DNA of 58,484 nucleotides from an uncultured Eubacteriales bacterium (GCA_900540045.1 UQEF01000005.1:1-58484), one strand, 5' to 3'. Positions 37,894 through 46,525 are shown, numbered from the stretch's first letter. A program made the numbers and translations. The notes: a model not told the origin generated them from the sequence alone.

Positions 37894-39246
37894 TCAGCCG
37901 CGCAGCTCATGCTCGATGAGCTTGCTCAGGGCATAGACGTCGCGGTCCATCTCGCGCTGGTCGGGACCTTCGATCATCACGCGTACGCGCGGCTCGGTGC
38001 CGCTGGCGCGCACCACCAGACGGCCCTTGTCCTTGTACTTGAGCTCCAGCTCCGCGATCTTCTGCTTGATCTTCTCGTTCTTGTCGAAGTCGTATTTTTT
38101 GTGGTCATCCACGTTGGCGGCGTACTGGCTCTGGGGCATCATCTGCATCACCCCGGCCAGACGGCTCAGCGGGCGCTGCGCCTGCACCATGGCGCTGATG
38201 ACCTGCACGGCAGTAATCAGGCCGTCGCCTGTGGTGTTGTAGTCCAGCAGGATTACGTGGCCGCTCTGTTCGCCGCCCAGTACATAGCCGTCGGCAAGCA
38301 TCTTTTCCAGTACATACCGGTCGCCCACACGGGTCTTTTCGATTTTGATCCCATGCTTTTTCATGGCAATGTCCAGGCCCATGTTGCTCATGACCGTGGC
38401 GACCACGGTGTTTTGCCTGAGACGACCCTGCTCCTTGAGGTGCAGGGCCAGCATGGCCATCACCTGATCGCCGTTGATGAGCTGGCCGCGTTCGTCCACG
38501 GCCATCAGGCGGTCGGCGTCGCCATCGAAGGCGAATCCCACATCCGCGCCCAGCTCGCGCACCAACTCGCACAGGCGGCGCGGGTGGGTGGAGCCGCAGT
38601 TGTCATTGATGTTGGTGCCGTCGGGCTCGTGGTAATAGCAGCTCACCTTCGCGCCCAGATCCTTGAACACCATGGGCGCAACCTCGTAGCTCGCGCCTTG
38701 GGCGCAGTCCAGCACCACATGCAGACCGTCCAGCCGCACATTGGTGGTTTCCTTGACAAAATCCACATAGCGGCGGGTGGCGTTGCGCTGGCGCACGGGG
38801 CGGCCCACACGCTCGCCGATGGGCATTTCAAAATCGGTGGGCATGCCGCCGGTCACGATTTCCTCGATGCGGTCCTCGATGGCGTCGGGCAGCTTGTAGC
38901 CGTTTTTGTCAAAGAACTTGATGCCGTTGTACTCGACGGTATTGTGGCTGGCGCTGATGACCGCGCCCGCGTCCGCCTCGTAAAAGCGGGTGAGGTAGGC
39001 GATAGCCGGGGTGGGCAGCACCTCCACCAGCACGGCGCGCGCACCCACGCTGCAAATGCCGGCGACCAGCGCGCTCTCCAGCATTTCACCGCTCAGGCGC
39101 GTATCTCGCCCCACAAGGATGGTTGGCCGGTGCACGTCGCTGGCCAGCACATAGGCGCTGGCCTGCCCCAGGCGGAAGGCAAGATCACAGGAGAGTTCCG
39201 TGTTGGCGATGCCGCGCACGCCGTCGGTTCCAAACAGTCTGGCCAT
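37894..39246 (-). CDS. glmM: phosphoglucosamine mutase
   Basis: 450 residues, full length. It converts glucosamine 6-phosphate to the 1-phosphate for UDP-GlcNAc and peptidoglycan. The start MARLFGTDGVRGIAN, the phosphoserine loop AVISASHNTVEYNGIKFF (Ser100; Thr replaces the usual Pro after SASHN), the Mg loop FAFDGDADRLMAVD, GGEQSGHVI and the phosphate-binding RASGTEPRVRVMIEG are visible. It follows a sugar isomerase-like gene by 21 bases and ends in a strong terminator. Confidence 0.97.
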   Translation of the reverse strand: MARLFGTDGVRGIANTELSCDLAFRLGQASAYVLASDVHRPTILVGRDTRLSGEMLESALVAGICSVGARAVLVEVLPTPAIAYLTRFYEADAGAVISASHNTVEYNGIKFFDKNGYKLPDAIEDRIEEIVTGGMPTDFEMPIGERVGRPVRQRNATRRYVDFVKETTNVRLDGLHVVLDCAQGASYEVAPMVFKDLGAKVSCYYHEPDGTNINDNCGSTHPRRLCELVRELGADVGFAFDGDADRLMAVDERGQLINGDQVMAMLALHLKEQGRLRQNTVVATVMSNMGLDIAMKKHGIKIEKTRVGDRYVLEKMLADGYVLGGEQSGHVILLDYNTTGDGLITAVQVISAMVQAQRPLSRLAGVMQMMPQSQYAANVDDHKKYDFDKNEKIKQKIAELELKYKDKGRLVVRASGTEPRVRVMIEGPDQREMDRDVYALSKLIEHELRG

Positions 39247-39267
39247 TGGGTAGGCTCCTTTCCGGCT

Positions 39268-40236
39268 TTATGCCCAAAAAACGTCGTTGTTTTTGCTGTC
39301 GTACATCAGCAGGCCCTTGAGGAAGGCAATAGCCTTCTCCAGCCCCTCGCGGGGGGACATCAGGCTGTCCTCGTGCTCGATGGACAATACATCATCATAG
39401 CCCACCAGGCGAAGGTTGGATACGATGTCCTTCCATACCAGCGCGTCGTGCCCGTAGCCCACGGTGCGGAACAACCAGCTGCGCTCCTGTTCGCGGGTGA
39501 AGCGCTTGGTATCCAGCATGCCGTTGACGGGACCGTTGAGGGGGTCCAGCCGGGTATCCTTGGCATGGACGAAGTAGATGGCGTCGCCCAGACGGCGAAT
39601 GGCCGCCACGGGATCGATGCCCTGCCAGAACAGGTGGCTGGGATCGAAGTTCGCGCCGATGAGGGGGCCTACGGCCTTGCGCAGCCGAAGCAGCGTCTCG
39701 GGGTTATAGACGCAGAAGCCGGGATGCATCTCCAGCGCGATCTTCTCCACCCCGTGCGCGGCGGCAAAGGCGACCGCGCTGCGCCAGTAGGGGATGAGGA
39801 CCTGCTCCCATTGGTATTCCAGGATTTTTTGATAATCATCCGGCCAGGCGCAGGTAACCCAGTTGGGCGTGCGATCCTCCGGGCTGCCGCCGGGACAGCC
39901 GCTGAAGCCCACAATGCGCTTTACGCCCAGCCGTTCGGCCAGCAGCACCGCGTTTTGAAAATCCTGCCGAAAGGATTCGGCCACGTCCGGGTCGGGATGG
40001 ACGGGGTTGCCGTGCGCGCTGAGCGCCGCCAGTTCCAGACCGTTTTTCTTCAATACGCGCTTGAATGCGGACAGCGCGCCTTCATCCTCCAAAAGAAGGG
40101 CAGGGTCGCAATGCGCCTTGCCGGGATAGCCGCCGCAGCCGATTTCCACCGCGTCCACGCCGCATTGGGCCAGGTATTGCATGGCGCTTTCAAAGGGCAT
40201 GTCGCCCAGCACAGGGTTAAAAACCGAGAGCTTCAT
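39268..40236 (-). CDS. sugar phosphate isomerase/epimerase (xylose isomerase-like TIM barrel)
   Basis: 322 residues from MKLSVFNPVLGD, chosen because GGAGTG precedes this ATG and the longer upstream frame overlaps the promoter. The AP-endonuclease-2 type barrel is clear: GVDAVEIGCGGYPGK, LAALSAHGNPVHPD, KIALEMHPGFCVYNPETLLRL, GANFDPSHLFWQGIDP, YFVHAKDTRL and DVLSIEHEDSLM supply metal-binding Glu, Asp and His residues. Relatives are IolE-, YcjR- or hydroxypyruvate-isomerase-like; the substrate is not known. It is co-directional with glmM, which is unusual. Confidence 0.88.
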   Translation of the reverse strand: MKLSVFNPVLGDMPFESAMQYLAQCGVDAVEIGCGGYPGKAHCDPALLLEDEGALSAFKRVLKKNGLELAALSAHGNPVHPDPDVAESFRQDFQNAVLLAERLGVKRIVGFSGCPGGSPEDRTPNWVTCAWPDDYQKILEYQWEQVLIPYWRSAVAFAAAHGVEKIALEMHPGFCVYNPETLLRLRKAVGPLIGANFDPSHLFWQGIDPVAAIRRLGDAIYFVHAKDTRLDPLNGPVNGMLDTKRFTREQERSWLFRTVGYGHDALVWKDIVSNLRLVGYDDVLSIEHEDSLMSPREGLEKAIAFLKGLLMYDSKNNDVFWA

Positions 40237-40318
40237 GATGGTGGGCACTCCTTTTGTTCGCCGGGGATACGTCTCCACCGGCGGTTCAGTTGTAGCATAT
40301 TGTATCTTGGCCTTGGAT

Positions 40319-40347
40319 AGTATACCCCGATCAGGGGAAAAATGCAA
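40319..40347 (-). promoter_or_regulatory. promoter of the isomerase-glmM operon with palindromic spacer
   Basis: Minus-strand TTGCAT (40342-40347), 17-base spacer, TATACT (40319-40324). The spacer contains CCCC..GGGG (40325-40337), a small inverted repeat that could be an operator. Confidence 0.7.
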
Positions 40348-40479
40348 GCCTGCGCGGCCGGGGCGAGCAAAGCACCCGTCTGCTGCGCCATCAGACATGC
40401 AAAAGGGCCCCGCACCGCACGCGAGCCGGGACCGCATGCGGCCGGGACCGAAATGAATGCAACGGGATGTCCGGCACCC

Positions 40480-41664
40480 TCAGCGCACGCGCACGGCGGC
40501 GTTCATGTCGGCCACGCCGCCTTCTACGGGGGCCAGCCACAATTCGTCGGGCAGCGGAGACAGGGCGGGATAGATGAATTCAGCCATCTCATCGCCGTGG
40601 ACGTCAAGCCCAAACTCCTCCGGGAACAGCTCCACGCCCTGCCCGTCCACCAGCGACAGGCTGTAGATCCAGCTTTCAAACACATCCATGCCGCCGTAGG
40701 ACCACATAAGCCGCCCCTCTTCGTCGTAATAGCCGTCCCCGTTGGCCTCGATGAAGGCGGCCATCGCGTCGGGGTTGACCTCCAGATCCAGCGTGATGTA
40801 GGTCATCAGGGGTGAGAAGCAGGCCTCGGTCACCTGGGCGGTCACCAGGTCCGTCGCGACGGGGATGCACGGATGCTCGGTCACTACGCGGTCCGTCATG
40901 CCGGTCACATCAAGCGTAAAGGTAATGACGCCCTCATCGGGCAGGCGCATGCGCCCGTTTTCATCAAAGATTTCGGGATGCTCGGCAGGCGGATAGAAGC
41001 CCTCCGGCGGCGGACCGATGGGAAATGCGACCTCCACCTTGCCGTCCAGAAATACATCGTCCTTATCCAGACGCAGGTAGTAGTATTCCTCGATGACGCC
41101 CGGCTCGGCGGTACCGGTGGTCATCCCGCCGGAGCCTGCGGTGGTCATGTCCGCCTCCCTGCCGTCAAACCAGATGCGTTCGGTCCATAGCCGCATGTCA
41201 TACGCCTGCAACAACTGCCAGATTTCCTCGGAAATCCCCAGCGACAGCGCGCCGTCCTCGGCCACGCCCAGCGGCACGTCCACGTCCGGCAGGCGGTAGG
41301 TCCACATCAGGTAGAGGGTGCGGCCGTCGTAGACGGCTTCGTTGACGGTAACCTCCACGCCGTTGACCGTCCCCTCAAACAGATGGGACTGCCGGGCGAC
41401 CCCTTCGCTGGCGGGCGGGGTATTGAAGAACCACACCGCGTCAAACAGCCTCCAGTGATAGGCGGCCACGGCGGCCGAGGCCAGCAGCAGCGTAATCAGC
41501 GCCGCGATGAGCAGCGTGCGCCGCAGCTTTCGCGCCGAGGCGGCGCGCCGCTTGCCCTCCTCCCGAACGATGGTTTTCAGGGTATCGGTCATGGCGCGGT
41601 GGAATATCTCCGGCGCATCCGGAAGGTCCTGATTCAGCCGGTTGCGAAACTCACGATCGTTCAT
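40480..41664 (-). CDS. anti-sigma factor-like membrane protein (DUF4179 type)
   Basis: 394 residues. A short cytoplasmic N-terminal region (about 1-48, FRNRLNQDLPDAPEIFHRAM) precedes one membrane helix (LLIAALITLLLASAAVAAY) and a long extracytoplasmic part rich in beta structure (GTVNGVEVTVNEAVYDGRTLYLMWTY). The layout and its ATGA overlap with the ECF sigma gene identify it as the cognate anti-sigma/sensor protein. The signal is unknown. It is the last gene of the operon. Confidence 0.83.
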   Translation of the reverse strand: MNDREFRNRLNQDLPDAPEIFHRAMTDTLKTIVREEGKRRAASARKLRRTLLIAALITLLLASAAVAAYHWRLFDAVWFFNTPPASEGVARQSHLFEGTVNGVEVTVNEAVYDGRTLYLMWTYRLPDVDVPLGVAEDGALSLGISEEIWQLLQAYDMRLWTERIWFDGREADMTTAGSGGMTTGTAEPGVIEEYYYLRLDKDDVFLDGKVEVAFPIGPPPEGFYPPAEHPEIFDENGRMRLPDEGVITFTLDVTGMTDRVVTEHPCIPVATDLVTAQVTEACFSPLMTYITLDLEVNPDAMAAFIEANGDGYYDEEGRLMWSYGGMDVFESWIYSLSLVDGQGVELFPEEFGLDVHGDEMAEFIYPALSPLPDELWLAPVEGGVADMNAAVRVR

Positions 41665-42146
41665 TGCTCACCCTCCTCCCAGTCCTCGCGGAGCAGGACG
41701 CTCAGGCGGGCGCGCGCTTTCATCAGGCGCGTCTTGACCGTGCCCTGCGGCACGCCCAGCGTATCGGCAATCTCAGCGACGGAGAATCCTTCCAGATAGT
41801 ACAAAAGCACGGTGATGCGCCATTCGGGCCGGAGCTGATCGATGCATTCCCTGAGCGGCAGGGGCTCCGCAGGCGGCTCGGCGGGCAGCATCTGCTCCTC
41901 CAGCGGCACGAAGCGGATCTTCTGACGCTGGCGCAAGATGTCGCGGCAGGCGTTGACCAGAATTTTCATCAGCCATGGACGGAAACGGGATGGGTTTCGC
42001 AGGGTATGTTGCTTCTGCCACGCGCGGGTGAGCGCTTCCTGCACGGCGTCGGCGCAGTCCTGATCGTTGTGCAGGATGGAGTAGCCCACATGGTACATCA
42101 GCCGCTCGCAGCGCATGGCTTCCGTCTGAAACGTTACGGCATCCAC
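41661..42146 (-). CDS. ECF-type RNA polymerase sigma-70 factor
   Basis: 161 residues from a GTG at 42146 preceded by AAAGGAG at six bases. Region 2 (MYHVGYSILHNDQDCADAVQEALTRAWQ, FRPWLMKILVNACRDILRQ) and region 4 (RPEWRITVLLYYLEGFSVAEIADTLGVPQGTVKTRLMKARARL) are complete. A longer in-frame N-terminus has no ribosome site and includes the likely promoter region, so it is rejected. Coupled by four bases to its anti-sigma gene. Confidence 0.93.
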   Translation of the reverse strand: MDAVTFQTEAMRCERLMYHVGYSILHNDQDCADAVQEALTRAWQKQHTLRNPSRFRPWLMKILVNACRDILRQRQKIRFVPLEEQMLPAEPPAEPLPLRECIDQLRPEWRITVLLYYLEGFSVAEIADTLGVPQGTVKTRLMKARARLSVLLREDWEEGEQ

Positions 42147-42232
42147 ACAATCGCTCCTTTCGTAAGACAAAAGGGGAACAGGCTGCGTGCTTTCCGCCGT
42201 TGTACCCGGCGGATTCCCCCTCATGCTACTAA

Positions 42233-42256
42233 GACGGAAAACAGAGGGGGACGGTT
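42233..42256 (-). promoter_or_regulatory. candidate ECF-sigma autoregulatory promoter
   Basis: On the minus strand AAC (42254-42256, within AAAACC) is separated by 17 bases from CGTC (42233-42236, within CGTCTTA), the layout of many ECF promoters. It stands about 85 bases before the sigma gene start. Confidence 0.4.
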
Positions 42257-42540
42257 TTCCTTCCGCAAATAAAAATATCCTTTTCTGGATTATGGTAGAT
42301 CCATGACCCGAATGGCAAGAGGAAAGTTGTCATTCATATGCCATATAGAAAGCGGCCCGGTTGACGGTGCGGGTCCGCAGCTTGCCTGCCATCAGCAAAC
42401 CAGTGTCCATGATTTTCCGGCTGCCGCATGCCTTTTCATACACGGACCCGATGACATCGCGCTCCGGATATGGTATGGTTTTCGTTGAAATAACAATGTT
42501 TTCCCTCTTTCCGAAGCAAAAAGGAGGCTTTTCAAGAAAC
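42257..42540. other. AT-richer intergenic stretch
   Basis: No supported gene. The reading frame of the following small protein extends upstream into this region, but without a ribosome site, so the start at 42541 is preferred. Confidence 0.35.
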
Positions 42541-42969
42541 ATGTTCATCCTGCCGGCGGTTATTGCAATGGTTTTAGGCTTGATGTATATCCTGTATCGC
42601 AGCGGTTTCGCAGTCATGAACAGAAAATACGCCTTGCTTTATACGGAATATCCACGAATGAGAAAAAGGCGCAGCTGTATCGAAGCAAGGTTTTTATCCT
42701 GCAGTGGAGTCACCAAAAGAGTGATTCGACTCCCGCGGTCCAGAAGATACCAGTTTGTCTTTTCGTCCAACACAACAAAAGGATCGGTCAGTGTTGAAAT
42801 TTATGGAACCCAAAACGCACTCATGGCAACATTGAACAATGAGCAGCCATGCCTGATCATTTCTACAGAAGAAAAAACGGGCTGCCGGGTTGTCACGAAA
42901 TTCAAAAACGCCGATGGAGAATACAGGCTGATCTGGAAGGAGTGCAGGCCGCCGAAAGAGTCCGCTTAG
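42541..42969 (+). CDS. small membrane-anchored beta-sandwich protein
   Basis: 142 residues from MFILPAVIAMVLGLMYILY, a single N-terminal membrane segment. AAAGGAGG lies 14 bases before the ATG, a slightly long gap; an earlier ATG at about 42475 is possible. The rest (about 45-142) has the look of a small extracytoplasmic beta-sandwich: RVIRLPRSRRYQFVFSSNTT, KGSVSVEIYG, CLIISTEEKTGCRVV and GEYRLIWKE match the pattern of small Firmicute lipoprotein domains ending in xYxIxWxE. Base composition is more AT-rich than its neighbours, suggesting transfer. Function unknown. Confidence 0.6.
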   Translation: MFILPAVIAMVLGLMYILYRSGFAVMNRKYALLYTEYPRMRKRRSCIEARFLSCSGVTKRVIRLPRSRRYQFVFSSNTTKGSVSVEIYGTQNALMATLNNEQPCLIISTEEKTGCRVVTKFKNADGEYRLIWKECRPPKESA

Positions 42970-43226
42970 CAGCGTTTTCGACGAAGCGGGAAACCCTTGT
43001 GTGAGCCGCGCCCGCGTCCGGGATTTCTAAAGGGAAACCTTGCTGCAGGGCCTCCGCATGCAGCGCGATTCGGATTTCCCATGGAGAATCCGCGGCCCGC
43101 CCAAGATCGTTTTTCTGACGGCCTGAGCTCATGTGGATGGAGTCGTCACTCGTCCATTATCTGAAATCTTTCTCAAGCATCCTTTCCCGAAGAACAGACA
43201 TATGCAAAAAGACGGACGCATCGTGA

Positions 43227-44000
43227 CTACCCACGATCGCATCCGCCTGCACACACCAGGACCTCGATCACCTGCCAGGGCAACGCATGGGGACCGAAGG
43301 ACCCCAGCAAGCGTTCCATCTGAGCGGCTCCGCGTACGCGCGCGACGCGCACATCGCGGCCCAGCAAAGAGAAACGGGCCGCTTCCACGCCTGCGAAGCG
43401 GCTCTCCGGCACAAAGGACGGAAGGGGCTTGCAGTCCCCGCCCGCCAGACGGTCCGCCCGCAAAAAGACGCGCTCCAGCCATCCTGGGCCGCCGGGCGCA
43501 CACGGCATGCCGCGCACCGGGCGCACGCCGCCCCGGATCAAACGCAGGGCGGCTTCGCGCACGGTCAACGCCTCCGTCCATCCTTCACGCGCCAGAGCCG
43601 CTTTTCGCGCCGCGCAGCCGACCACAGCCACGCGCGCCGGGCATGGCGCGGGGCGTGCGGGCGAAAAAAAGTCTGAAAGCTGAGGAAACCGGCGCAGTAC
43701 GTCGCGCCGCCAGCGAGGGCAGGCATGGATGAACCAGGGCAGACGGCCCTCGGCAAGACGGGCGAGCAGCTCGGCGGCATCCGCCTCAATGGGACCATGC
43801 GGCACATCCGGGTCTTCCACGCGCGCCGCGCCCAGCAGTCCCAGCGCGCGGTCCAGCTGGCTGTCCTCCAGACCGAAACGTCCGCACAGCGCACTTCGCG
43901 CCTCATGGGTCAGCATAAAAACGGCCGTCCCCGCCGGCCTTGGCAGGGCCGCACGCGCCTTTTCAGCGCATGGAGCGGGAAACGGCTGAATCCGGGTCAT
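43227..44000 (-). CDS. minimal [FeFe]-hydrogenase-like H-domain protein
   Basis: 257 residues from an ATG after AGGAGG. The sequence follows the H-domain of [FeFe] hydrogenases from start to near the end: AVFMLTHEARSALCGRFGL (the SVAPAVR-like lead), the L1 motif FIHACPRW, the L2 motif VVGCAARKA, and the L3 motif IEVLVCAGGCDRG. All four cluster-ligand cysteines are kept (Cys94, Cys129, Cys250, Cys254). The proton-relay Cys of TSCCP is Ala93, and the Lys after L2 is Arg. The STCKSPQQM helix is missing and the protein stops right after CAGGCDRG, so the usual GGGQP tail is lost. There are no ferredoxin domains. It is probably a sensor- or assembly-type relative rather than a hydrogenase. It lies 77 bases after rpiB. 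Confidence 0.7.
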   Translation of the reverse strand: MTRIQPFPAPCAEKARAALPRPAGTAVFMLTHEARSALCGRFGLEDSQLDRALGLLGAARVEDPDVPHGPIEADAAELLARLAEGRLPWFIHACPRWRRDVLRRFPQLSDFFSPARPAPCPARVAVVGCAARKAALAREGWTEALTVREAALRLIRGGVRPVRGMPCAPGGPGWLERVFLRADRLAGGDCKPLPSFVPESRFAGVEAARFSLLGRDVRVARVRGAAQMERLLGSFGPHALPWQVIEVLVCAGGCDRG

Positions 44001-44077
44001 CGGGGAAAACCTCCTTCGCTACAGCGGGGGATGTTCCTGTGATACCCGTTTGCAAACAGTTTGAAACCGGCGGGGGC

Positions 44078-44527
44078 TTATTCGAGCGCTTCGCCCCGGT
44101 CCAGACGGTCGATCATGCTGACGCGGCGCGCGTGGCGCTCGCCCTCAAAGGCAGTCATCAGCCAGATGCGCACAATGTCCTTGGCCAGTTCGCTGCCCAG
44201 CACCCTTGCGCCCAGCGCCAGCATATTGGCGTTGTTATGCAGGCGGCTCATCTTGGCGGAATAGGTATCCGTGCAGGTGACGCAGCGGATGCCGTGCACC
44301 TTGCTGGCCGCCATGCCGATGCCCACACCCGTGCCGCACATGATGATGCCCATGTTGCATTCGCCGCTGGCGACGGCATTGGCAGCGCGCGCGCCATAGA
44401 TGGGATAATCCACACTTTCGTGGCTATTGGTGCCCAGGTCCTTGTAGGGGATGCCCAGCTCGTCCAGAACGGCGATAACATGCGGTTTGAGGTCGATGCC
44501 GGCGTGGTCACAGGCGATGGCGATCAT
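44078..44527 (-). CDS. rpiB: ribose-5-phosphate isomerase B
   Basis: 149 residues from MIAIACDHAGIDLKPH, with AAGGAGG upstream. It interconverts ribose 5-phosphate and ribulose 5-phosphate. The catalytic Cys block GIIMCGTGVGIGMAASKVHGIR, DLGTNSHESVDYP and HNNANMLALGARVLG are typical. It is the housekeeping copy, in contrast to the divergent RpiB-like gene at 23360. A putative -10 TATACT lies about 44 bases upstream. Confidence 0.95.
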   Translation of the reverse strand: MIAIACDHAGIDLKPHVIAVLDELGIPYKDLGTNSHESVDYPIYGARAANAVASGECNMGIIMCGTGVGIGMAASKVHGIRCVTCTDTYSAKMSRLHNNANMLALGARVLGSELAKDIVRIWLMTAFEGERHARRVSMIDRLDRGEALE

Positions 44528-44672
44528 ATATCGGGTGCCTCCTTGTGTAAGCTTGGTGGTTTCAGTATAGCATGTTTGCGCAGCCAGGTCCAGAGGCACC
44601 CGGCCGTGGCGGGCATGTTGGCCGAAAGAGCGGCATATCCTTGGGCGATCCTGCGGGAGAGGGGGCGAGGGG

Positions 44673-45746
44673 ATGCGGGGACGGCGGGCCAGCCTGCTAT
44701 TGTCGCTGCTGATGACGGCGGCGCTGATATATCTGCTGCCGGGAATCATGAGCGGCCTTGGAAGCGGAGACGGCAACCGCATGGACGAGCGGCTGCGCCC
44801 GGCCCGGATGCGCACGCTGACCGTGTGGCTCATGCCCGGAGGAGTGAACGACCGCAAACTGCTCAATCAGGCCTGTGCCGCCTTTGAAAAGCAACAGCCG
44901 GGCGTGCGGGTTTTCCTGCGAACGGTGACGGCGGAGGAATGGACCGCAGCGGATGCGGTGCTCCCGGATGTGGCGCTGCTGGCCACGGGCAGCCTGAACA
45001 TTCCCGAACGGGTGCTGGTTCCCCTCGCGGGGATAGAAGAGGCGGGAGCGTCTGGCAGAAGCGGGGGCGTCACCTATGCTTTGCCGCTGTGGCTGGAGGC
45101 CAACGTGCTCAGCTTTCCCACGGCATGGATCGCATCGGCCAGCACTGCGCAGCCCGCCCCCAGCGCGCTGCTGGCCAGCCCGCCGCCGGAGCGGACGGAT
45201 AGCGGCATGATCGCCGCGGAGGATCTGCCCTGGCGAAAGCTGCTGGAGCCGGGCGTGCTGGCGCTGCCAGAGGGCGTGGCGCTGCAGCAGCTGATGTTTC
45301 TCTGCCCCGTGCAAATCCGGGGGGAGCTGGCGGCGCTTGGCGAGCGTCCGGAGGGCACGGAGGTACAGGCGCGCGTGTGCACGCTGGGAGAGCACCTTGC
45401 GGCCGTGCGGGGTGGGGAGGCGCGTACCGCCTGTCTGCTTGCACCCGCCGTGAGCGATCGCGTGCGCTATGCCGCGATTGCACGCGACGGCGAGGATGCG
45501 AGGGCTTTCGTGGATATGCTTGCGTCCGGGGACTGGCAGGCTCAGGCCGCAGCAATGGACATGGTGCCGGCGCTTGTGCAGGACGGCGCCGCAAGCGAGA
45601 TGACCCATGCGGCGCTGGAGCGGTTTTCGCAGGGAATGACTCTGCCCAACGCCTTTTCCCATACGGCAGAGGAATTGCGCAGCCTGTGCCTGGACGCGTT
45701 TTTACGCGCGGCCGACCCGGTGGAAACGCTGCTGCGTCTGCGCTGA
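44673..45746 (+). CDS. extracellular solute-binding-like protein
   Basis: 357 residues. An N-terminal signal/anchor (LLLSLLMTAALIYLLPGIM) is followed by a periplasmic-binding-protein-like fold: LTVWLMPGGVNDRKLLNQACAAFEKQQPGVRVFL, DVALLATGSLNIPERVLVPL and TYALPLWLEANVLSF resemble family 1 sugar-binding proteins. No permease or ATPase gene is next to it, and there is no lipobox Cys. It may be a sensor or a wall-associated binding protein. GAGGGGGCGAGGGG precedes the ATG. Confidence 0.68.
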   Translation: MRGRRASLLLSLLMTAALIYLLPGIMSGLGSGDGNRMDERLRPARMRTLTVWLMPGGVNDRKLLNQACAAFEKQQPGVRVFLRTVTAEEWTAADAVLPDVALLATGSLNIPERVLVPLAGIEEAGASGRSGGVTYALPLWLEANVLSFPTAWIASASTAQPAPSALLASPPPERTDSGMIAAEDLPWRKLLEPGVLALPEGVALQQLMFLCPVQIRGELAALGERPEGTEVQARVCTLGEHLAAVRGGEARTACLLAPAVSDRVRYAAIARDGEDARAFVDMLASGDWQAQAAAMDMVPALVQDGAASEMTHAALERFSQGMTLPNAFSHTAEELRSLCLDAFLRAADPVETLLRLR

Positions 45747-45748
45747 GC

Positions 45749-45778
45749 GTATAAATCCCCTACAGCCTTTTCATACTA
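45749..45778 (+). promoter_or_regulatory. sigma-G-type (forespore) promoter before the RsfA-like gene
   Basis: GTATA (45749-45753), 18-base spacer, CATACTA (45772-45778). This agrees with the Bacillus sigma-G consensus (GHATR, 18 bases, CATnHTA) at every defined position. Confidence 0.6.
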
Positions 45779-45814
45779 TGCCGTGTACCCAATATCCGTC
45801 GGAGGCGATGAAAC

Positions 45815-46525
45815 ATGACTCAGACCACCCATCCCAGAGGCGGCTGGCAACAGGAGGAGATTGACCTGCTGTTTTCCGCCGTGAAGGAGGCCGCCGAGAA
45901 CGGGCGCCCCCTGCGCGACGTTTTCAGCGAAGTAGGTGGGCAGCTATCGCGCAAACCCAACAGCATACGCAACTTCTACTATGCCAGGGTGCGCGAGGTG
46001 CCGCAGCTGGCGGCCCGGCAGGCGCCGCTGCGTACCTTCACCGCCGAGGAGCTGCACCATCTGCTGCGCGATGTGCTGGTGGGACGCGGGCGCGGTGAGA
46101 GCGTGCGCGCCTGCGTAAACCGTCTGGCCGGCGGCGACCGGGCCGGGATGCTGCGCTACCAGAACAAATACCGTTCCGTGCTCAAAAACCGGCCCGAAAT
46201 GCTCATGGAGGTAGCCAACGAACTGCGCGCCGAGGGCCTTCCCTGTCCCGATGATGTGCTGGCATGCCGCCGCTACAACCTGGCGGGCAGGCAGCAGGCC
46301 AGCCTCGCGTCGCTGGAAAAGCACATGGGAGACCCGTGTGTCCGGCGGATGGTGGAAGGGCTGACCATGCTCCTGGAACGTGCCGCAAACGCGCCTGCGG
46401 AAAGCGAAAACACCGTTCCCTACCAAAAGTGGGCGGAGGCCCGCCGTGAGGCGGACCGGCTGAAGGTAGAGGTGGATCTGCTCAAAATGGCGCTGGAGGA
46501 CGCCCAGCACGAAGGACATTCCTGA
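45815..46525 (+). CDS. RsfA-like Myb/SANT-domain regulator
   Basis: 236 residues. The N-terminal Myb-like domain (GGWQQEEIDLLFSAVKEAAE, then FSEVGGQLSRKPNSIRNFYY) has the spacing of the prespore regulator RsfA of Bacillus. The middle is helical (about 75-190), and the C-terminus (WAEARREADRLKVEVDLLKM) is a predicted coiled coil. The start follows GGAGGCGATG. The sigma-G-like promoter just upstream supports a forespore role. A terminator follows the stop. Confidence 0.78.
   Translation: MTQTTHPRGGWQQEEIDLLFSAVKEAAENGRPLRDVFSEVGGQLSRKPNSIRNFYYARVREVPQLAARQAPLRTFTAEELHHLLRDVLVGRGRGESVRACVNRLAGGDRAGMLRYQNKYRSVLKNRPEMLMEVANELRAEGLPCPDDVLACRRYNLAGRQQASLASLEKHMGDPCVRRMVEGLTMLLERAANAPAESENTVPYQKWAEARREADRLKVEVDLLKMALEDAQHEGHS

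Noticed and set aside
37909..40320. 803-codon plus-strand frame over glmM and the isomerase gene
   Set aside because: It runs opposite two recognisable genes and across their intergenic gap.
42970..43226. Search for a gene or RNA between the small membrane protein and the H-domain gene
   Set aside because: Only short frames without ribosome sites; no RNA fold recognised.
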